In this document: positions 34,825-45,868 of the stretch, in pieces | Layout of the letters: each line of letters begins with the position of its first letter | How positions within the stretch are numbered: the first letter of the stretch is position 1 | NCBI RefSeq assembly: GCF_006346395.1 | Contig: NZ_VDMS01000001.1 | Coordinates: 1,922,001 to 1,986,000, forward strand | Direction: 5' to 3' | Length of the DNA: 64,000 nt | Source of the DNA: Nocardioides plantarum | GTDB lineage: Bacteria > Actinomycetota > Actinomycetes > Propionibacteriales > Nocardioidaceae | The notes under the pieces: model-generated | The model's input: the letters and a program-made list of their open reading frames with translations, nothing else | Database searches by the model: none | What the model was told of the DNA's origin: nothing | Program-made: the position numbers and the translations under genes

Positions 34825-35910
34825 GTGTCGGAGTCACCGCCACCCACCCCGCGCCGAGCCCTCGTCGTCGGGGTGACCGGCATCGTGGGCCAGGCCGTGG
34901 CCCGCCGGCTCGTCGCCGACGGCTGGGAGACCTACGGTCTCTCGCGCAGCGGCGCGACCCCCCAGCCCGAGGTGCACGCCGTACGCGCCGACCTGGGCGA
35001 CCGCCAGGGCCTGGCGACCGCGCTGGCCGACGTCAGGCCCCACGTCGTCGCCATCACCGCCTGGACCCGCATGGAGACCGAGGCCGACAACATCCGCGTC
35101 AACGGCGGCGCGGTCCGCGACCTGCTCTCCGCCCTCTCGCCCGGCGGATCGGTGCAGCACGTCGCCCTGATGACCGGGCTCAAGCACTACCTGGGCCCGT
35201 TCGAGGCCTACGGCCAGGGCGACATGCCCGACACCCCGTTCCACGAGGACGAGGAGCGGCTGCCCTACCCCAACTTCTACTACGCGCAGGAGGACGAGCT
35301 CTTCGCCGCCGCCGAGCGCGACGGCTTCACGTGGAGCGTGCACCGCTCCCACACCGTCTTCGGCTTCGCGACCGGCAACGCGATGAACATGATCGCCACG
35401 CTGTGCGCCTACGCCTCGCTGTGCCGCGAGAAGGGCCTGCCCTTCGTCTTCCCCGGGTCCGAGATGCAGTGGAACTCCCTCACCGACGTCACCGACGCCG
35501 ACCTGCTCGCCGAGCAGATGACCTGGGCGGCCGCGACCCCGAGCGGTCAGGACCAGGCCTTCAACACCGCCAACGGCGACGTCTTCCGCTGGCGCTGGCT
35601 GTGGCCCCAGGTCGCGGCGTGGTTCGGCCTCGAGTGGGAGGGTCCCACCGGCGAGCCTCGCACGCTCGAGGCCGCCATGGACGGCATGGAGCCCGTCTGG
35701 GCCGACCTCGCCGCCCAGCACGGCCTCGTCGAGCCCGACCTCGCCCGGGTCGCCTCCTGGTGGCACTCCGACGCCGACCTGGGACGCACCATGGAGGTCG
35801 TGACCGACATGAACAAGAGCCGCACGGCCGGCTTCTCGGCCACCCGCGACACCCGCGCCTCGTTCTTCGCGTACGCCGAGCAGTACCGCGAGGCGCGCGT
35901 CATCCCCTGA
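34825..35910 (+). CDS. PRISE-type SDR (progesterone 5-beta-reductase / iridoid synthase-like)
   Basis: A 361-residue NAD(P)H enone reductase. Recognisable PRISE features are the N-terminal VVGVTGIVGQAVARRL cofactor loop, MTGLKHYLGPFEAYG with the catalytic lysine, and NFYYAQEDELF with the catalytic tyrosine. The C-terminal WSVHRSHTVFGFATGNAMN also fits. The family reduces activated C=C bonds in 1,4-enones or enals. The GTG start follows a GAGAGG site. Lies between the XRE-cupin regulator and a convergent alcohol dehydrogenase/M24 operon, so it may join their pathway. Substrate unknown. Confidence 0.85.
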   Translation: MSESPPPTPRRALVVGVTGIVGQAVARRLVADGWETYGLSRSGATPQPEVHAVRADLGDRQGLATALADVRPHVVAITAWTRMETEADNIRVNGGAVRDLLSALSPGGSVQHVALMTGLKHYLGPFEAYGQGDMPDTPFHEDEERLPYPNFYYAQEDELFAAAERDGFTWSVHRSHTVFGFATGNAMNMIATLCAYASLCREKGLPFVFPGSEMQWNSLTDVTDADLLAEQMTWAAATPSGQDQAFNTANGDVFRWRWLWPQVAAWFGLEWEGPTGEPRTLEAAMDGMEPVWADLAAQHGLVEPDLARVASWWHSDADLGRTMEVVTDMNKSRTAGFSATRDTRASFFAYAEQYREARVIP

Positions 35911-35933
35911 CGGGCATCGGCGCGCGGGGCCGG

Positions 35934-36047
35934 GCGGTGAGATGGCGACCGAACTCCGACACCAGAAGGTCGCTCTGTCAACGCTCGATCCGCCGAGCGG
36001 TGACATAGCGACCAAACCCCAGCCCAGAAGGGTCGCCAGCTCACCGC
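35934..36047. repeat. Tandem imperfect palindromes between convergent genes
   Basis: Outer arms GCGGTGAGATGGCGACC (35934-35950) and 36031-36047 pair at 16 of 17. Inner arms GGTCGCTCTGTCAACGCTCG (35968-35987) and 35994-36013 pair at 18 of 20. Read another way, it is two head-to-tail copies of a roughly 42-bp unit with GCGACC and GGTCGC ends. It fills most of the 167-bp gap and could terminate both flanking genes or be a REP-like repeat. Confidence 0.8.
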
Positions 36048-36077
36048 CCCCGAGGCGCAGGCTGCTCCCCGCACGAC

Positions 36078-37145
36078 CTAGCGCTGGGACGGGGCAGGGA
36101 GGGCCGGGTCGACGAGGACCTTGCCGTCGAGCTCGCCGTCGGCGAGGCGCTGCAGCTGGCCGGCGACGTCGTCGAGCGGTCGCACGGAGTCGAGCAGCTC
36201 GCTGCCGAGCGGGCTGGTCGCGAGGATGTCGAGGGCCGGCGCCAGGTCGTCGACGCAGACGTGGGCCAGCGTCGTACGGATGCTGATCTCGCGCATCACG
36301 AGCGTGTGCACGTCGAGCTCCTCGGGTCGCGACGGCAGGCCCACCTGCAGCACGGTGCCGCCGGGGCGGAGCAGGCGGACCGCGTGCCCGAGCTGGCCGG
36401 GCGCGCCGCTGGCCTCGACGACCACGTCGGCCCCGCTGCCCTGGAGCACCTCGGCCAGTACGGCGTCGGAGTCGGGTCCGACCTCGACCACGCGGTCGGC
36501 GCCCAGGCGGGCGGCGCGCTCGAGGCGCGAGCCCGCGAAGTCGACGACGGTGATGTCGGCCGGACCCAGGGAGCGCAGGCCGGCCAGCACGAAGGACCCG
36601 ATGGCCCCCGCCCCGATCAGGACGACCCGGTCACCGGGGGCGACCCCGGCCCGCCGGGCCGCGTGCAGGCCGACGGCCACGGGCTGCGCCAGCCCCGCGT
36701 GGTCGAGCGACAGCCCGTCGGGCACGGCGGTGAGGGTGCGCTCGGCGACGGCGACCCGCTCGGCCATGCCGCCGTGGGTGCTCAGGCCGAGGGTGAAGTA
36801 GCGACGACAGATGTTGGTGCGGCCCTCTCGGCAGCGGTCGCACTCCCCGCACCAGACGCCCGCACCCGAGGCGACGACGTCGCCCACGGCGTACCGCCCG
36901 CCGGGGACGGCCTCGAGGACCCGACCCACGAACTCGTGGCCGAGCACCATCGGGCCGACGTGGCCGGTGACGGGGTGGGGCCTGGTGAGCGGGAAGGCCT
37001 TGGGGCCCTGGGACCACTCGGTGGCGTCGGTGCCGCACATGCCGCTGCGCAGCACCTCGAGCAGCACCTCGTCCGGTCCGGGCCTCGCCTCGGGCACGTC
37101 CTCGACGCGTACGTCGTGGGGGCCGTGGTAGACCGCGGCACGCAT
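36078..37145 (-). CDS. Zinc-dependent alcohol/polyol dehydrogenase
   Basis: A 355-residue medium-chain dehydrogenase. The catalytic zinc site has Cys in SGMCGTDATEW and LGHEFVG; the structural zinc loop is WCGECDRCREGRTNIC. The Rossmann loop is GAGAIGSFVLAGL with VVDFAGSRLERA for cofactor choice. It resembles threonine/sorbitol-dehydrogenase-like enzymes. Its ATG overlaps the stop of the M24-fold gene by one base (TGATG), so they are co-translated. Substrate unknown. Confidence 0.9.
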   Translation of the reverse strand: MRAAVYHGPHDVRVEDVPEARPGPDEVLLEVLRSGMCGTDATEWSQGPKAFPLTRPHPVTGHVGPMVLGHEFVGRVLEAVPGGRYAVGDVVASGAGVWCGECDRCREGRTNICRRYFTLGLSTHGGMAERVAVAERTLTAVPDGLSLDHAGLAQPVAVGLHAARRAGVAPGDRVVLIGAGAIGSFVLAGLRSLGPADITVVDFAGSRLERAARLGADRVVEVGPDSDAVLAEVLQGSGADVVVEASGAPGQLGHAVRLLRPGGTVLQVGLPSRPEELDVHTLVMREISIRTTLAHVCVDDLAPALDILATSPLGSELLDSVRPLDDVAGQLQRLADGELDGKVLVDPALPAPSQR

Positions 37146-38596
37146 CAGGTCGTGGCGCCGCTGGAGCCCGGGGCGCTCACGGCGGTCGTCTGAGCCGGAC
37201 GCGCCGGCGGCGCCTGGCGCCCGGCCTCGGTGTTGAGGTGCGACTGCGCGCTGCGCAGCGTCGGCAGCGGCCCACTGGTGGTGTAGAAGCGCTGGCCGGC
37301 GATGAGCAGCTCCTCGGCGGGGAACTTGGTCACGACCTCGCACCCGGTGGCGGTCACGACGACCTCCTCCTCGATGCGCGCGGCCCCGATGCCGTCGGCC
37401 GAGGGCCAGTAGGTCTCGAGGGCGAAGAACATGCCCTCCTCGAGCACCTCGGGGTGGTCGAGCGACACGAGCCGGGAGAAGATCGGCTTCTCCCAGATCG
37501 AAAGCCCGACGCCGTGGCCGTACTGGAGGGCGAAGGCGGCCTCCTCGTCCGGGAAGCCGAACTCCTGCGCCGTGGGCCACACGCTGACGACGTCGGCGGT
37601 CGTCGCGCCGGGCTTGACGACCGCGATCGCGCGGTCCATGTACTCGCGGGCGCGGGTGTAGGCGTCGCGCTGGGCGTTGCTGGCCGAGCCGACCGCGAAG
37701 GTGCGGTAGTAGCAGGTGCGGTAGCCCATGTAGCTGTGCAGGATGTCGAAGAACGCCGGGTCCCCGGGCCGGATGATCCGGTCGGAGTAGACGTGGGGGT
37801 GCGGCGAGCACCGCTCGCCCGAGATGGCGTTGACGCCCTCGACGTACTCCGAGCCGAGGTCGTAGAGCACCTTGGACACCAGGCCGACCGTCTCGTTCTC
37901 GCGTACGCCGGGCCGCAGGAACTCGTAGAGCTGGTCGTAGGCCGCGTCGACCATCGAGGCCGCCGTCGTCAGCAGGCTGATCTCGTCGTTGGTCTTGATG
38001 CGGCGCGCGTTGAGGAAGATCTGCTGGCCGTCGACGACCTTCAGGCCGACCGCCTGCAGGGCGAACAGGATCGGCAGCTCGATGACGTCGACGCCGATGG
38101 GCTGGTCGGCCAGGCCGAACTCCTCGAGCTCGCGCTTGATCTTGCGGGCCACCTCCTCGGCCACGCCGGCGTCGGGGTTGAAGGCGCCGCGCAGGGTCGA
38201 GATGCCGGCGCGGGCGCCGGACTCCTTGCGCGGGCGGACGGCCCCGTGGTGCGGCGCGTGCGGGTCGGCGTCCATCTCCGCGGTCGTGGTGCCCAGCCAG
38301 GGGTTGCGCAGCTGGTGGTGCCGGGCCGCGGAGCCGAAGTCCCACACGATCGGGTCGGAGTTGCGGGTGAGCAACGCGAACCGGATCATCTTGTCCATCG
38401 CCCAGGTCCCGATGTGGGTGGCCGACATGTAGCGGATGTTGGAGAAGTCGAACGCCAGCACGGCCCCGACCTCGGACTTCTCGAGCTCGGCCTTGAGCCG
38501 GCTCAGCCGCTCGGTGCGCAGCCGCTCGAAGTCGACGCGCTCCTCCCAGTCGACGGCGTTGGTGCCGTAGGTGGCGGTGCTGATGTCTCGACTCAT
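37145..38596 (-). CDS. M24 (creatinase/aminopeptidase P fold) family protein, altered metal site
   Basis: A 483-residue pita-bread fold protein with the N-terminal creatinase-like domain (AVLAFDFSNIRYMSAT) and C-terminal M24 domain. Metal-type residues present: Asp284 in FFDILHS, His361 in QYGHGVGLS, Glu394 in FALETYW and Glu409/410 in ARIEEEVVV. The second aspartate expected in the GY-x-SD-x-TRTF motif is absent; the sequence reads GYRTCYYRTF with Cys295 there. It could use one metal or none, as creatinase does. Not certain to be a peptidase. Overlaps the alcohol dehydrogenase gene. Confidence 0.85.
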   Translation of the reverse strand: MSRDISTATYGTNAVDWEERVDFERLRTERLSRLKAELEKSEVGAVLAFDFSNIRYMSATHIGTWAMDKMIRFALLTRNSDPIVWDFGSAARHHQLRNPWLGTTTAEMDADPHAPHHGAVRPRKESGARAGISTLRGAFNPDAGVAEEVARKIKRELEEFGLADQPIGVDVIELPILFALQAVGLKVVDGQQIFLNARRIKTNDEISLLTTAASMVDAAYDQLYEFLRPGVRENETVGLVSKVLYDLGSEYVEGVNAISGERCSPHPHVYSDRIIRPGDPAFFDILHSYMGYRTCYYRTFAVGSASNAQRDAYTRAREYMDRAIAVVKPGATTADVVSVWPTAQEFGFPDEEAAFALQYGHGVGLSIWEKPIFSRLVSLDHPEVLEEGMFFALETYWPSADGIGAARIEEEVVVTATGCEVVTKFPAEELLIAGQRFYTTSGPLPTLRSAQSHLNTEAGRQAPPARPAQTTAVSAPGSSGATT

Positions 38597-38785
38597 GATC
38601 GGGGCCTCTCTGTGCCTGTGCCGGTGCGGGGGATGTCGGAGGAGAGCGGGTCGGTCAGGTCGAACGGGGTGACGAGGGACGGTCGCCGCCGCACCGGGAG
38701 GAGTGCGAGTCGCGCGCCGACGAGGGGGGTCATGCCCGCGTGGTCGGTGCGTCGGGCACCGCCACCCCCATTGTGATCGTCGTCA

Positions 38786-38801
38786 CTCAACATGTGTTGA
38801 G
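38786..38801. promoter_or_regulatory. Palindromic operator candidate upstream of the M24 operon
   Basis: CTCAACATGTGTTGAG has 7-nt perfect arms around a TG centre. It sits in a less GC-rich 284-bp gap (38597-38880) upstream of the minus-strand M24 gene. CACAC and GTGTG arms flank the next 20 bp. The TGTTGA half-site recurs before the PRISE gene, so the XRE-cupin protein is a possible binder. Confidence 0.4.
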
Positions 38802-38880
38802 CCACACTGTACAAAGATTGGTGTGTAGTGACAAGTCCGGTGTCAGACCGGTTTCGCGGCGCCCCGGCTCGGACGCTGGG

Positions 38881-39978
38881 TCAGCGGCCGAGCACCTCGC
38901 GCAGCGCGGCGAGGACGAGGAGCGCGGCGTCGGGCCGGGCGTTGTGGCCCATCAGGCCGATCCGCCAGACGGTGGCGGCGTACGGGCCGGCCCCGGCGCC
39001 GATCTCGATGTCGTAGCGGTCGAGCAGCTCGCCGCGCACGGCGGCGGAGTCGACGCCCTCGGGGACCCTGACGGTGGTCAGCTCGGGCAGGCGGGCACCC
39101 TGCTGCGCGAAGAGCTCGAGGCCCATCCCCTCGAGCCCGTCCTGCAGCAAGGCGCCGGCAGCCTGGTGGCGCGCCCACACGGCGGGCAGGCCCTCGTCGA
39201 GGATCCGGGTCAGGCCGGCGTGGAGGCTCGCGACCATCGCGACCGGCGCGGTGTGGTGGTAGGTGCGCGTGGCGTCGCCGCGGCTGCCGGCCTCGCCGAC
39301 GTAGCCGCCGAGCAGGCCCAGGTCGAGGTACCAGGAGCGGGGCCTCTCGACGCGGCGCTCCCAGGCGCGCTCGTTGATCGTGAACGGCGCGAGACCCGGG
39401 GCCACGCCCAGGCACTTCTGGGTGCCGGCGTACCCCAGGTCGACGTCCCAGTCGTCGGCGCGCAGCTCGATGCCGGCGATGCTGGTGACCGCGTCGACCA
39501 GCAGCAGGGCGTCCCCCTTGGCCGCGCCGAGCGCAGCGATGTCGGAGCGGACGCCGGTCGAGGTCTCGGCGTGCACCGCGGCGATGATCTTCGGGCTCGG
39601 GTGGGCCGCCACGACACGGTCGACGTCGACCGGGGTGCCCCACTCATGCTCGACGGTGACGACCTCGGCGCCGCAGCGCGAGGCGACCTCGGCCATGCGC
39701 TGGCCGAAGAGCCCGTTGACCGCGACGACCACGACGTCGCCGTCGGACACGGTGTTGACGAACGCCGCCTCCATGCCGGCCGAACCGGTCGCCGAGATGG
39801 GCAGGGTGCGGGCGTTGTCGGTGCCCCAGACCTGGCGCAGCATGTCGCAGGTCTCGTCCATCAGCGTGACGAACGCCCGGTCGAGGTGGCCGAGCAGCGG
39901 CAGCCCCAGGGCCGACGTGGCCTCCGGGTAGGGGTTGGAGGGCCCGGGGCCGAACAGCTTGCGCTCGAGGATCGTCAT
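38881..39978 (-). CDS. Alanine/serine-glyoxylate aminotransferase-like protein (class V)
   Basis: A 365-residue PLP aminotransferase of the AGXT/SgaA type. Hallmarks are GPGPSNPYPEA at the N-terminus, ISATGSAGMEAAFVN for PLP phosphate, LLVDAVTSIAGIEL with the ring-pairing aspartate, and DLGYAGTQKCLGVAPGL with the Schiff-base lysine. ATG 39978 is preferred; a TTG lies 9 nt upstream. Amino donors in the family are serine, alanine or taurine. Separate from the M24 operon by 284 bp but same strand. Confidence 0.9.
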   Translation of the reverse strand: MTILERKLFGPGPSNPYPEATSALGLPLLGHLDRAFVTLMDETCDMLRQVWGTDNARTLPISATGSAGMEAAFVNTVSDGDVVVVAVNGLFGQRMAEVASRCGAEVVTVEHEWGTPVDVDRVVAAHPSPKIIAAVHAETSTGVRSDIAALGAAKGDALLLVDAVTSIAGIELRADDWDVDLGYAGTQKCLGVAPGLAPFTINERAWERRVERPRSWYLDLGLLGGYVGEAGSRGDATRTYHHTAPVAMVASLHAGLTRILDEGLPAVWARHQAAGALLQDGLEGMGLELFAQQGARLPELTTVRVPEGVDSAAVRGELLDRYDIEIGAGAGPYAATVWRIGLMGHNARPDAALLVLAALREVLGR

Positions 39979-40042
39979 GGCGTCCAACGTACTGACCGGA
40001 CCGGTCGGGCCCCGGTGCCCGCGGTCGGGCTCGTCGGGGTCG

Positions 40043-42535
<2,493 letters not shown>

Positions 42536-42541
42536 CGAGAC

Positions 42542-43714
42542 CTACGGCTTTCCGTACTTGGCGATGTCGTCGGCAGAGATCTTGTTGCTCGGGTAGAAGT
42601 CCTCCGGCAGCGACTTGTCGCAGACCGGCGCGGTGCCGTCGACCGAGTCCTCGAAGAACGGCAGCGTGTAGGTGCTGGGCTCGTCGTTCGCGACACCCTC
42701 GGCGTCGGCGATCGCCTTGCGGACCGCGACCCGGCCCAGCCAGTTGCGCGACGAGATGGTGGCGAGCTGGAAGTCCTTGTTGCCGGCGGCCTGCTGCTCG
42801 TCGTAGAAGCAGCCCAGGCCGTTGGCGTCCAGGGTCGCCATCGGCGGCACGGTCCTGCCCGCGGCGTCGAAGGCCCGCGTCGCAGCCAGGGCGTCCGTGC
42901 TGTAGTCGGAGATGATCCCATCGATGGTGGGGTACTTGGTCAGCAGCGAGGCCGTGACCTGCTGGGCGGTGGCCGGGTCCCAGTTGGTGACGGGCCAGTC
43001 CTTGTCACCGGTCAGCAGCTCCATGCCGGGGTTCTTCGCGAAGACCTTCACGATCGAGGCGAGCTGACCGGTCGTGACGGGGTTGCCGGCGGGGCCGCCG
43101 ATGAAGACGACCTTGCCCTTGCCGTCCAGCACCTTCACCATCCACTCGGCCCACTTCGTCCCGGCGTCGGCAGAGCTCCAGTCGACGTAGGACACGTAGT
43201 CGGACCCGTCCTGCCCGCCGGGGTCGGCACCCCACGGCACCACGGAGACTCCGGCGCGGGTGGCCGCCTGGAGGGAGGCGAGCTGCGCCTGGCCGAAGTC
43301 GGGGATGATCGCCAGGGCGTCGATGCCCTGCGAGACCATCGAGTTCACCTGGGAGATGCTCTTCTGCAGGTCTCCCTGACCGATCTGGACGATCGTCTTG
43401 ACGTTCGGGCACTTGGCGGCCTCGGACCGCATCGCGGCGAGCGACTCCTGGGACCAGGCGTTGATGCCGAAGCCGTCGTGGATGCCGAGGGTGATGTCCT
43501 TGTCGCCGCAGAAGTCGGTGTTGTCGACGATCCCGGCGTCGTCGACGATGCCCTTGACGACCGCCGCGTCGGGCGCCGCGCCCGAGCTGGACGGGCCGGA
43601 CCCGCCGTCGGCGTTCTCGTCCTTCGGGGCCGAGGTGCAGGCCGTCAGCAGCATCGCGGCCACCGTCAGACCCACTCCGCCGCGCAGCAGGGCACGGGTG
43701 TGAACGTTGCTCAT
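42542..43714 (-). CDS. Sugar-type ABC transporter substrate-binding lipoprotein
   Basis: A 390-residue periplasmic-binding-protein fold protein. The signal peptide ends in lipobox LLTAC with Cys26 as the lipidated residue, so it is anchored outside the membrane. Mature sequence shows DITLGIHDGFGINAWSQ, VNSMVSQGIDALAIIPDF, VVFIGGPAGNPVT and GIISDYSTDALAA, typical of ribose/xylose-like binding proteins. The ATG follows a strong GAGGAGG site. It lies 6 bp before the fused ABC gene. Ligand cannot be told. Confidence 0.93.
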   Translation of the reverse strand: MSNVHTRALLRGGVGLTVAAMLLTACTSAPKDENADGGSGPSSSGAAPDAAVVKGIVDDAGIVDNTDFCGDKDITLGIHDGFGINAWSQESLAAMRSEAAKCPNVKTIVQIGQGDLQKSISQVNSMVSQGIDALAIIPDFGQAQLASLQAATRAGVSVVPWGADPGGQDGSDYVSYVDWSSADAGTKWAEWMVKVLDGKGKVVFIGGPAGNPVTTGQLASIVKVFAKNPGMELLTGDKDWPVTNWDPATAQQVTASLLTKYPTIDGIISDYSTDALAATRAFDAAGRTVPPMATLDANGLGCFYDEQQAAGNKDFQLATISSRNWLGRVAVRKAIADAEGVANDEPSTYTLPFFEDSVDGTAPVCDKSLPEDFYPSNKISADDIAKYGKP

Positions 43715-43779
43715 GTTGTTCCTCCTCGAAGTCCGACGCGTCCCGGCTAGGACGGTGGTCGGGTCGTGCGGGTGGGCGA

Positions 43780-44877
43780 TCAAGCCGACCGGGTGGCCGT
43801 GCCTGGGACCGGCTCGGGCTCGGAGGAGCCGGGCACGGCAGTCGTACGGCGGCGAGCAGACGCGATCCGACGCCACGGAACCGTCCGCACCGCCATCCCG
43901 ACGCCGATCGCCACGCTCTGGATCAGGAGCTGTCCCGACGCCGGGACCCCGGCGCCGAAGACGACCTGCTGGAGCTGGGTGAGGAACAGCGCGCCGCCGG
44001 CGGTGGCGATCACGCTGCCTCCCCCGCCGGCCAGCGCGGTGCCTCCGAGGACGACCGCGGCGATGGACGGGAGCAGGTAGTTGTCGCCGACCCCCAGGCC
44101 AGGGGTCTGCAGGTAGCCCGCAGCCAGGACACCGCCGAGCGCCCCGCAGGTCGCTGCCACGACGTAGGTGAGGCATTGGTAGCGCCGTACGGGCAGGCCG
44201 GCGGCGTGGCCGGCGGCGGCGCTGGTCCCGACCGCGACGAACCGTCGCCCGACGGTCGTCGCCCGGAGGACGAACGTGACAGCGACCAGCAGCACGAGCG
44301 CGACGAGGACCAGCATGGGGACGCCGAGGACCCGGTCGGCGGCGAAGCTGGCCAGGGCGGGGGCGGCCGAGGCGGTCTGGCTGCCGCTCGTCACCCGCAG
44401 GACGGTGCCGACCAGCAGCGCGTTCACGCCCAGGGTCGCGACCAGGGGGGTCACCCGGAGCAGCGTCACGACGAGCCCGCTGAGCAGACCGGAGACCACC
44501 CCGACCCCGATGGCGGCGAACAGCGCCAGTGCCAGACGGGAGTCCTGCCCCTCCGCCACCTTCGTGACGACGATGGCGGACAGGGACACCACGCCCGGCA
44601 CCGAGAGGTCGAGGCCGCGCTGCTGCACCACCAGGGTCTGGCCGACCCCCACGACGGCGAGGATCGCCGCGTACGGCAGGACACTCTGCAGGGCTCCGGT
44701 CCCGAGACTGCCCGGAGCGATCAGCGGGCTCACGGCGAAGAGCAGTGCGGTGGCCGCCCAGATGGCCAGGTAGGGGGACCGCCACGCGATCCGGCGACGA
44801 CCGGGGGCTGAGGGTTCGGGGCGACGTGGGGTGGGGGCCTTCGCCCCGTCGTCGTCGAGCACGGTTGTTGACGTCAT
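43780..44877 (-). CDS. Sugar-type ABC transporter permease
   Basis: A 365-residue inner-membrane permease of the RbsC family, with an Arg/Pro-rich cytosolic start and many hydrophobic spans (YLAIWAATALLFAVSPLI, LVLVALVLLVAVTFVL, and others). The conserved QRGLDLSVPGVVSLSAIV matches the GIDLSVG-type loop. It probably pairs with the permease half of the ATPase fusion as a heterodimeric channel. Between the SDR and binding-protein genes in one operon. Confidence 0.92.
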   Translation of the reverse strand: MTSTTVLDDDGAKAPTPRRPEPSAPGRRRIAWRSPYLAIWAATALLFAVSPLIAPGSLGTGALQSVLPYAAILAVVGVGQTLVVQQRGLDLSVPGVVSLSAIVVTKVAEGQDSRLALALFAAIGVGVVSGLLSGLVVTLLRVTPLVATLGVNALLVGTVLRVTSGSQTASAAPALASFAADRVLGVPMLVLVALVLLVAVTFVLRATTVGRRFVAVGTSAAAGHAAGLPVRRYQCLTYVVAATCGALGGVLAAGYLQTPGLGVGDNYLLPSIAAVVLGGTALAGGGGSVIATAGGALFLTQLQQVVFGAGVPASGQLLIQSVAIGVGMAVRTVPWRRIASARRRTTAVPGSSEPEPVPGTATRSA

Positions 44878-44880
44878 CAG

Positions 44881-45654
44881 CTACTGAGCCGTCCAGCCGC
44901 CGTCGATGGTGATCGTCTGTCCGTCGATGTACGGCGCCAGGTCGGACAGCAGGAACGCGATGGTCGCGGCTGCCTCCTCCGGGCGTCCGAGCCTCTTCAA
45001 CGGCGTGCCCTGCTTGACCGACTCCTCGTAGGCCGGGTCGGCCTCGAAGTTCGGGATCGTCATCGGCGTGCGGAAGAAGCCGGGCGCCATGGTGTTGACG
45101 CGGATACCGGCGGGCGCGAGCTCCATGGCGAGCGTGCGGGAGACCGCCTCGACGGCACCCTTCGTGGCGGCGTACGCCGAGCAGGTCGCGAAGCCGGCGT
45201 GGGCCACCGTCGAGGAGACCCAGACCATGCTGGATCCCTCCGGCATGTGGGGGACCGCCGCCTGGGCGATGAGGTAGTGGGAGACGACGTTGGTGTTCCA
45301 CTGCCGGTTGAGGTGGGCCGCCGTCGTCTCGACGAACGGGCGGGGGTCGAACAGGCTCGCGTTGAGGACGAGGCCGTGGATCGCACCGAACCGGGCCGTG
45401 GCGGCAGCGACCAGGTCGACCGCACGCTCCGTCTCCTCGAGGTCGAGCGCGACGGTCAGGGCCTGTCCCCCGGACCTCTCGACCTCGTCGGCGATGGCAC
45501 GGAGGTTGGCCTCGTTGCGGCCCTGCAGCACCACGTTGGCGCCGAGCCGTCCCAGCAGCGTGGCCGTCTGCTCACCCATGCCCGAACTCGCCCCGGTCAC
45601 GACGACCGTTCGTCCCGACAAACCCCACTGCACGCCGTCGTCGACGTCCGCCAT
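44881..45654 (-). CDS. Short-chain dehydrogenase/reductase
   Basis: A 257-residue classical SDR. TGASSGMGEQTATLL binds NAD(P), VLNASLFDPR replaces the usual NNAG, WVSSTVAHAG holds the catalytic serine and YAATKGAVEAVSR the Tyr/Lys pair. RVNTMAPGFFRTPM and DGQTITIDGGW close it. The ATG at 45654 is chosen over an upstream extension without homology. It is 3 bp from the permease start and so heads the transporter operon, suggesting it acts on the imported compound. Confidence 0.92.
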   Translation of the reverse strand: MADVDDGVQWGLSGRTVVVTGASSGMGEQTATLLGRLGANVVLQGRNEANLRAIADEVERSGGQALTVALDLEETERAVDLVAAATARFGAIHGLVLNASLFDPRPFVETTAAHLNRQWNTNVVSHYLIAQAAVPHMPEGSSMVWVSSTVAHAGFATCSAYAATKGAVEAVSRTLAMELAPAGIRVNTMAPGFFRTPMTIPNFEADPAYEESVKQGTPLKRLGRPEEAAATIAFLLSDLAPYIDGQTITIDGGWTAQ

Positions 45655-45868
45655 GGTGGCCTCCTCTGCTCGTGGGGTGTGACCGTATTCACTCCGTCGC
45701 GAGAGTGTCAAGTGTGACTTAACGATTCGGCCAGCAGTTCTAAACAAACGCCAGGAAACGTTCACCATGACTTGACGGAAGGGTGGTGAGGGGCGAACCA
45801 TCAGGGCCCGAGGCAGGAGTGGCGAACGTCACCTGCCGCCGTCCACACACACTCTTTGGGGGATCGAC

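Noticed and set aside
45655..45868. AAGT/ACTT half-sites in the gap before the amidohydrolase
   Set aside because: Symmetry is short and imperfect, and no regulator gene adjoins, so no operator is called.
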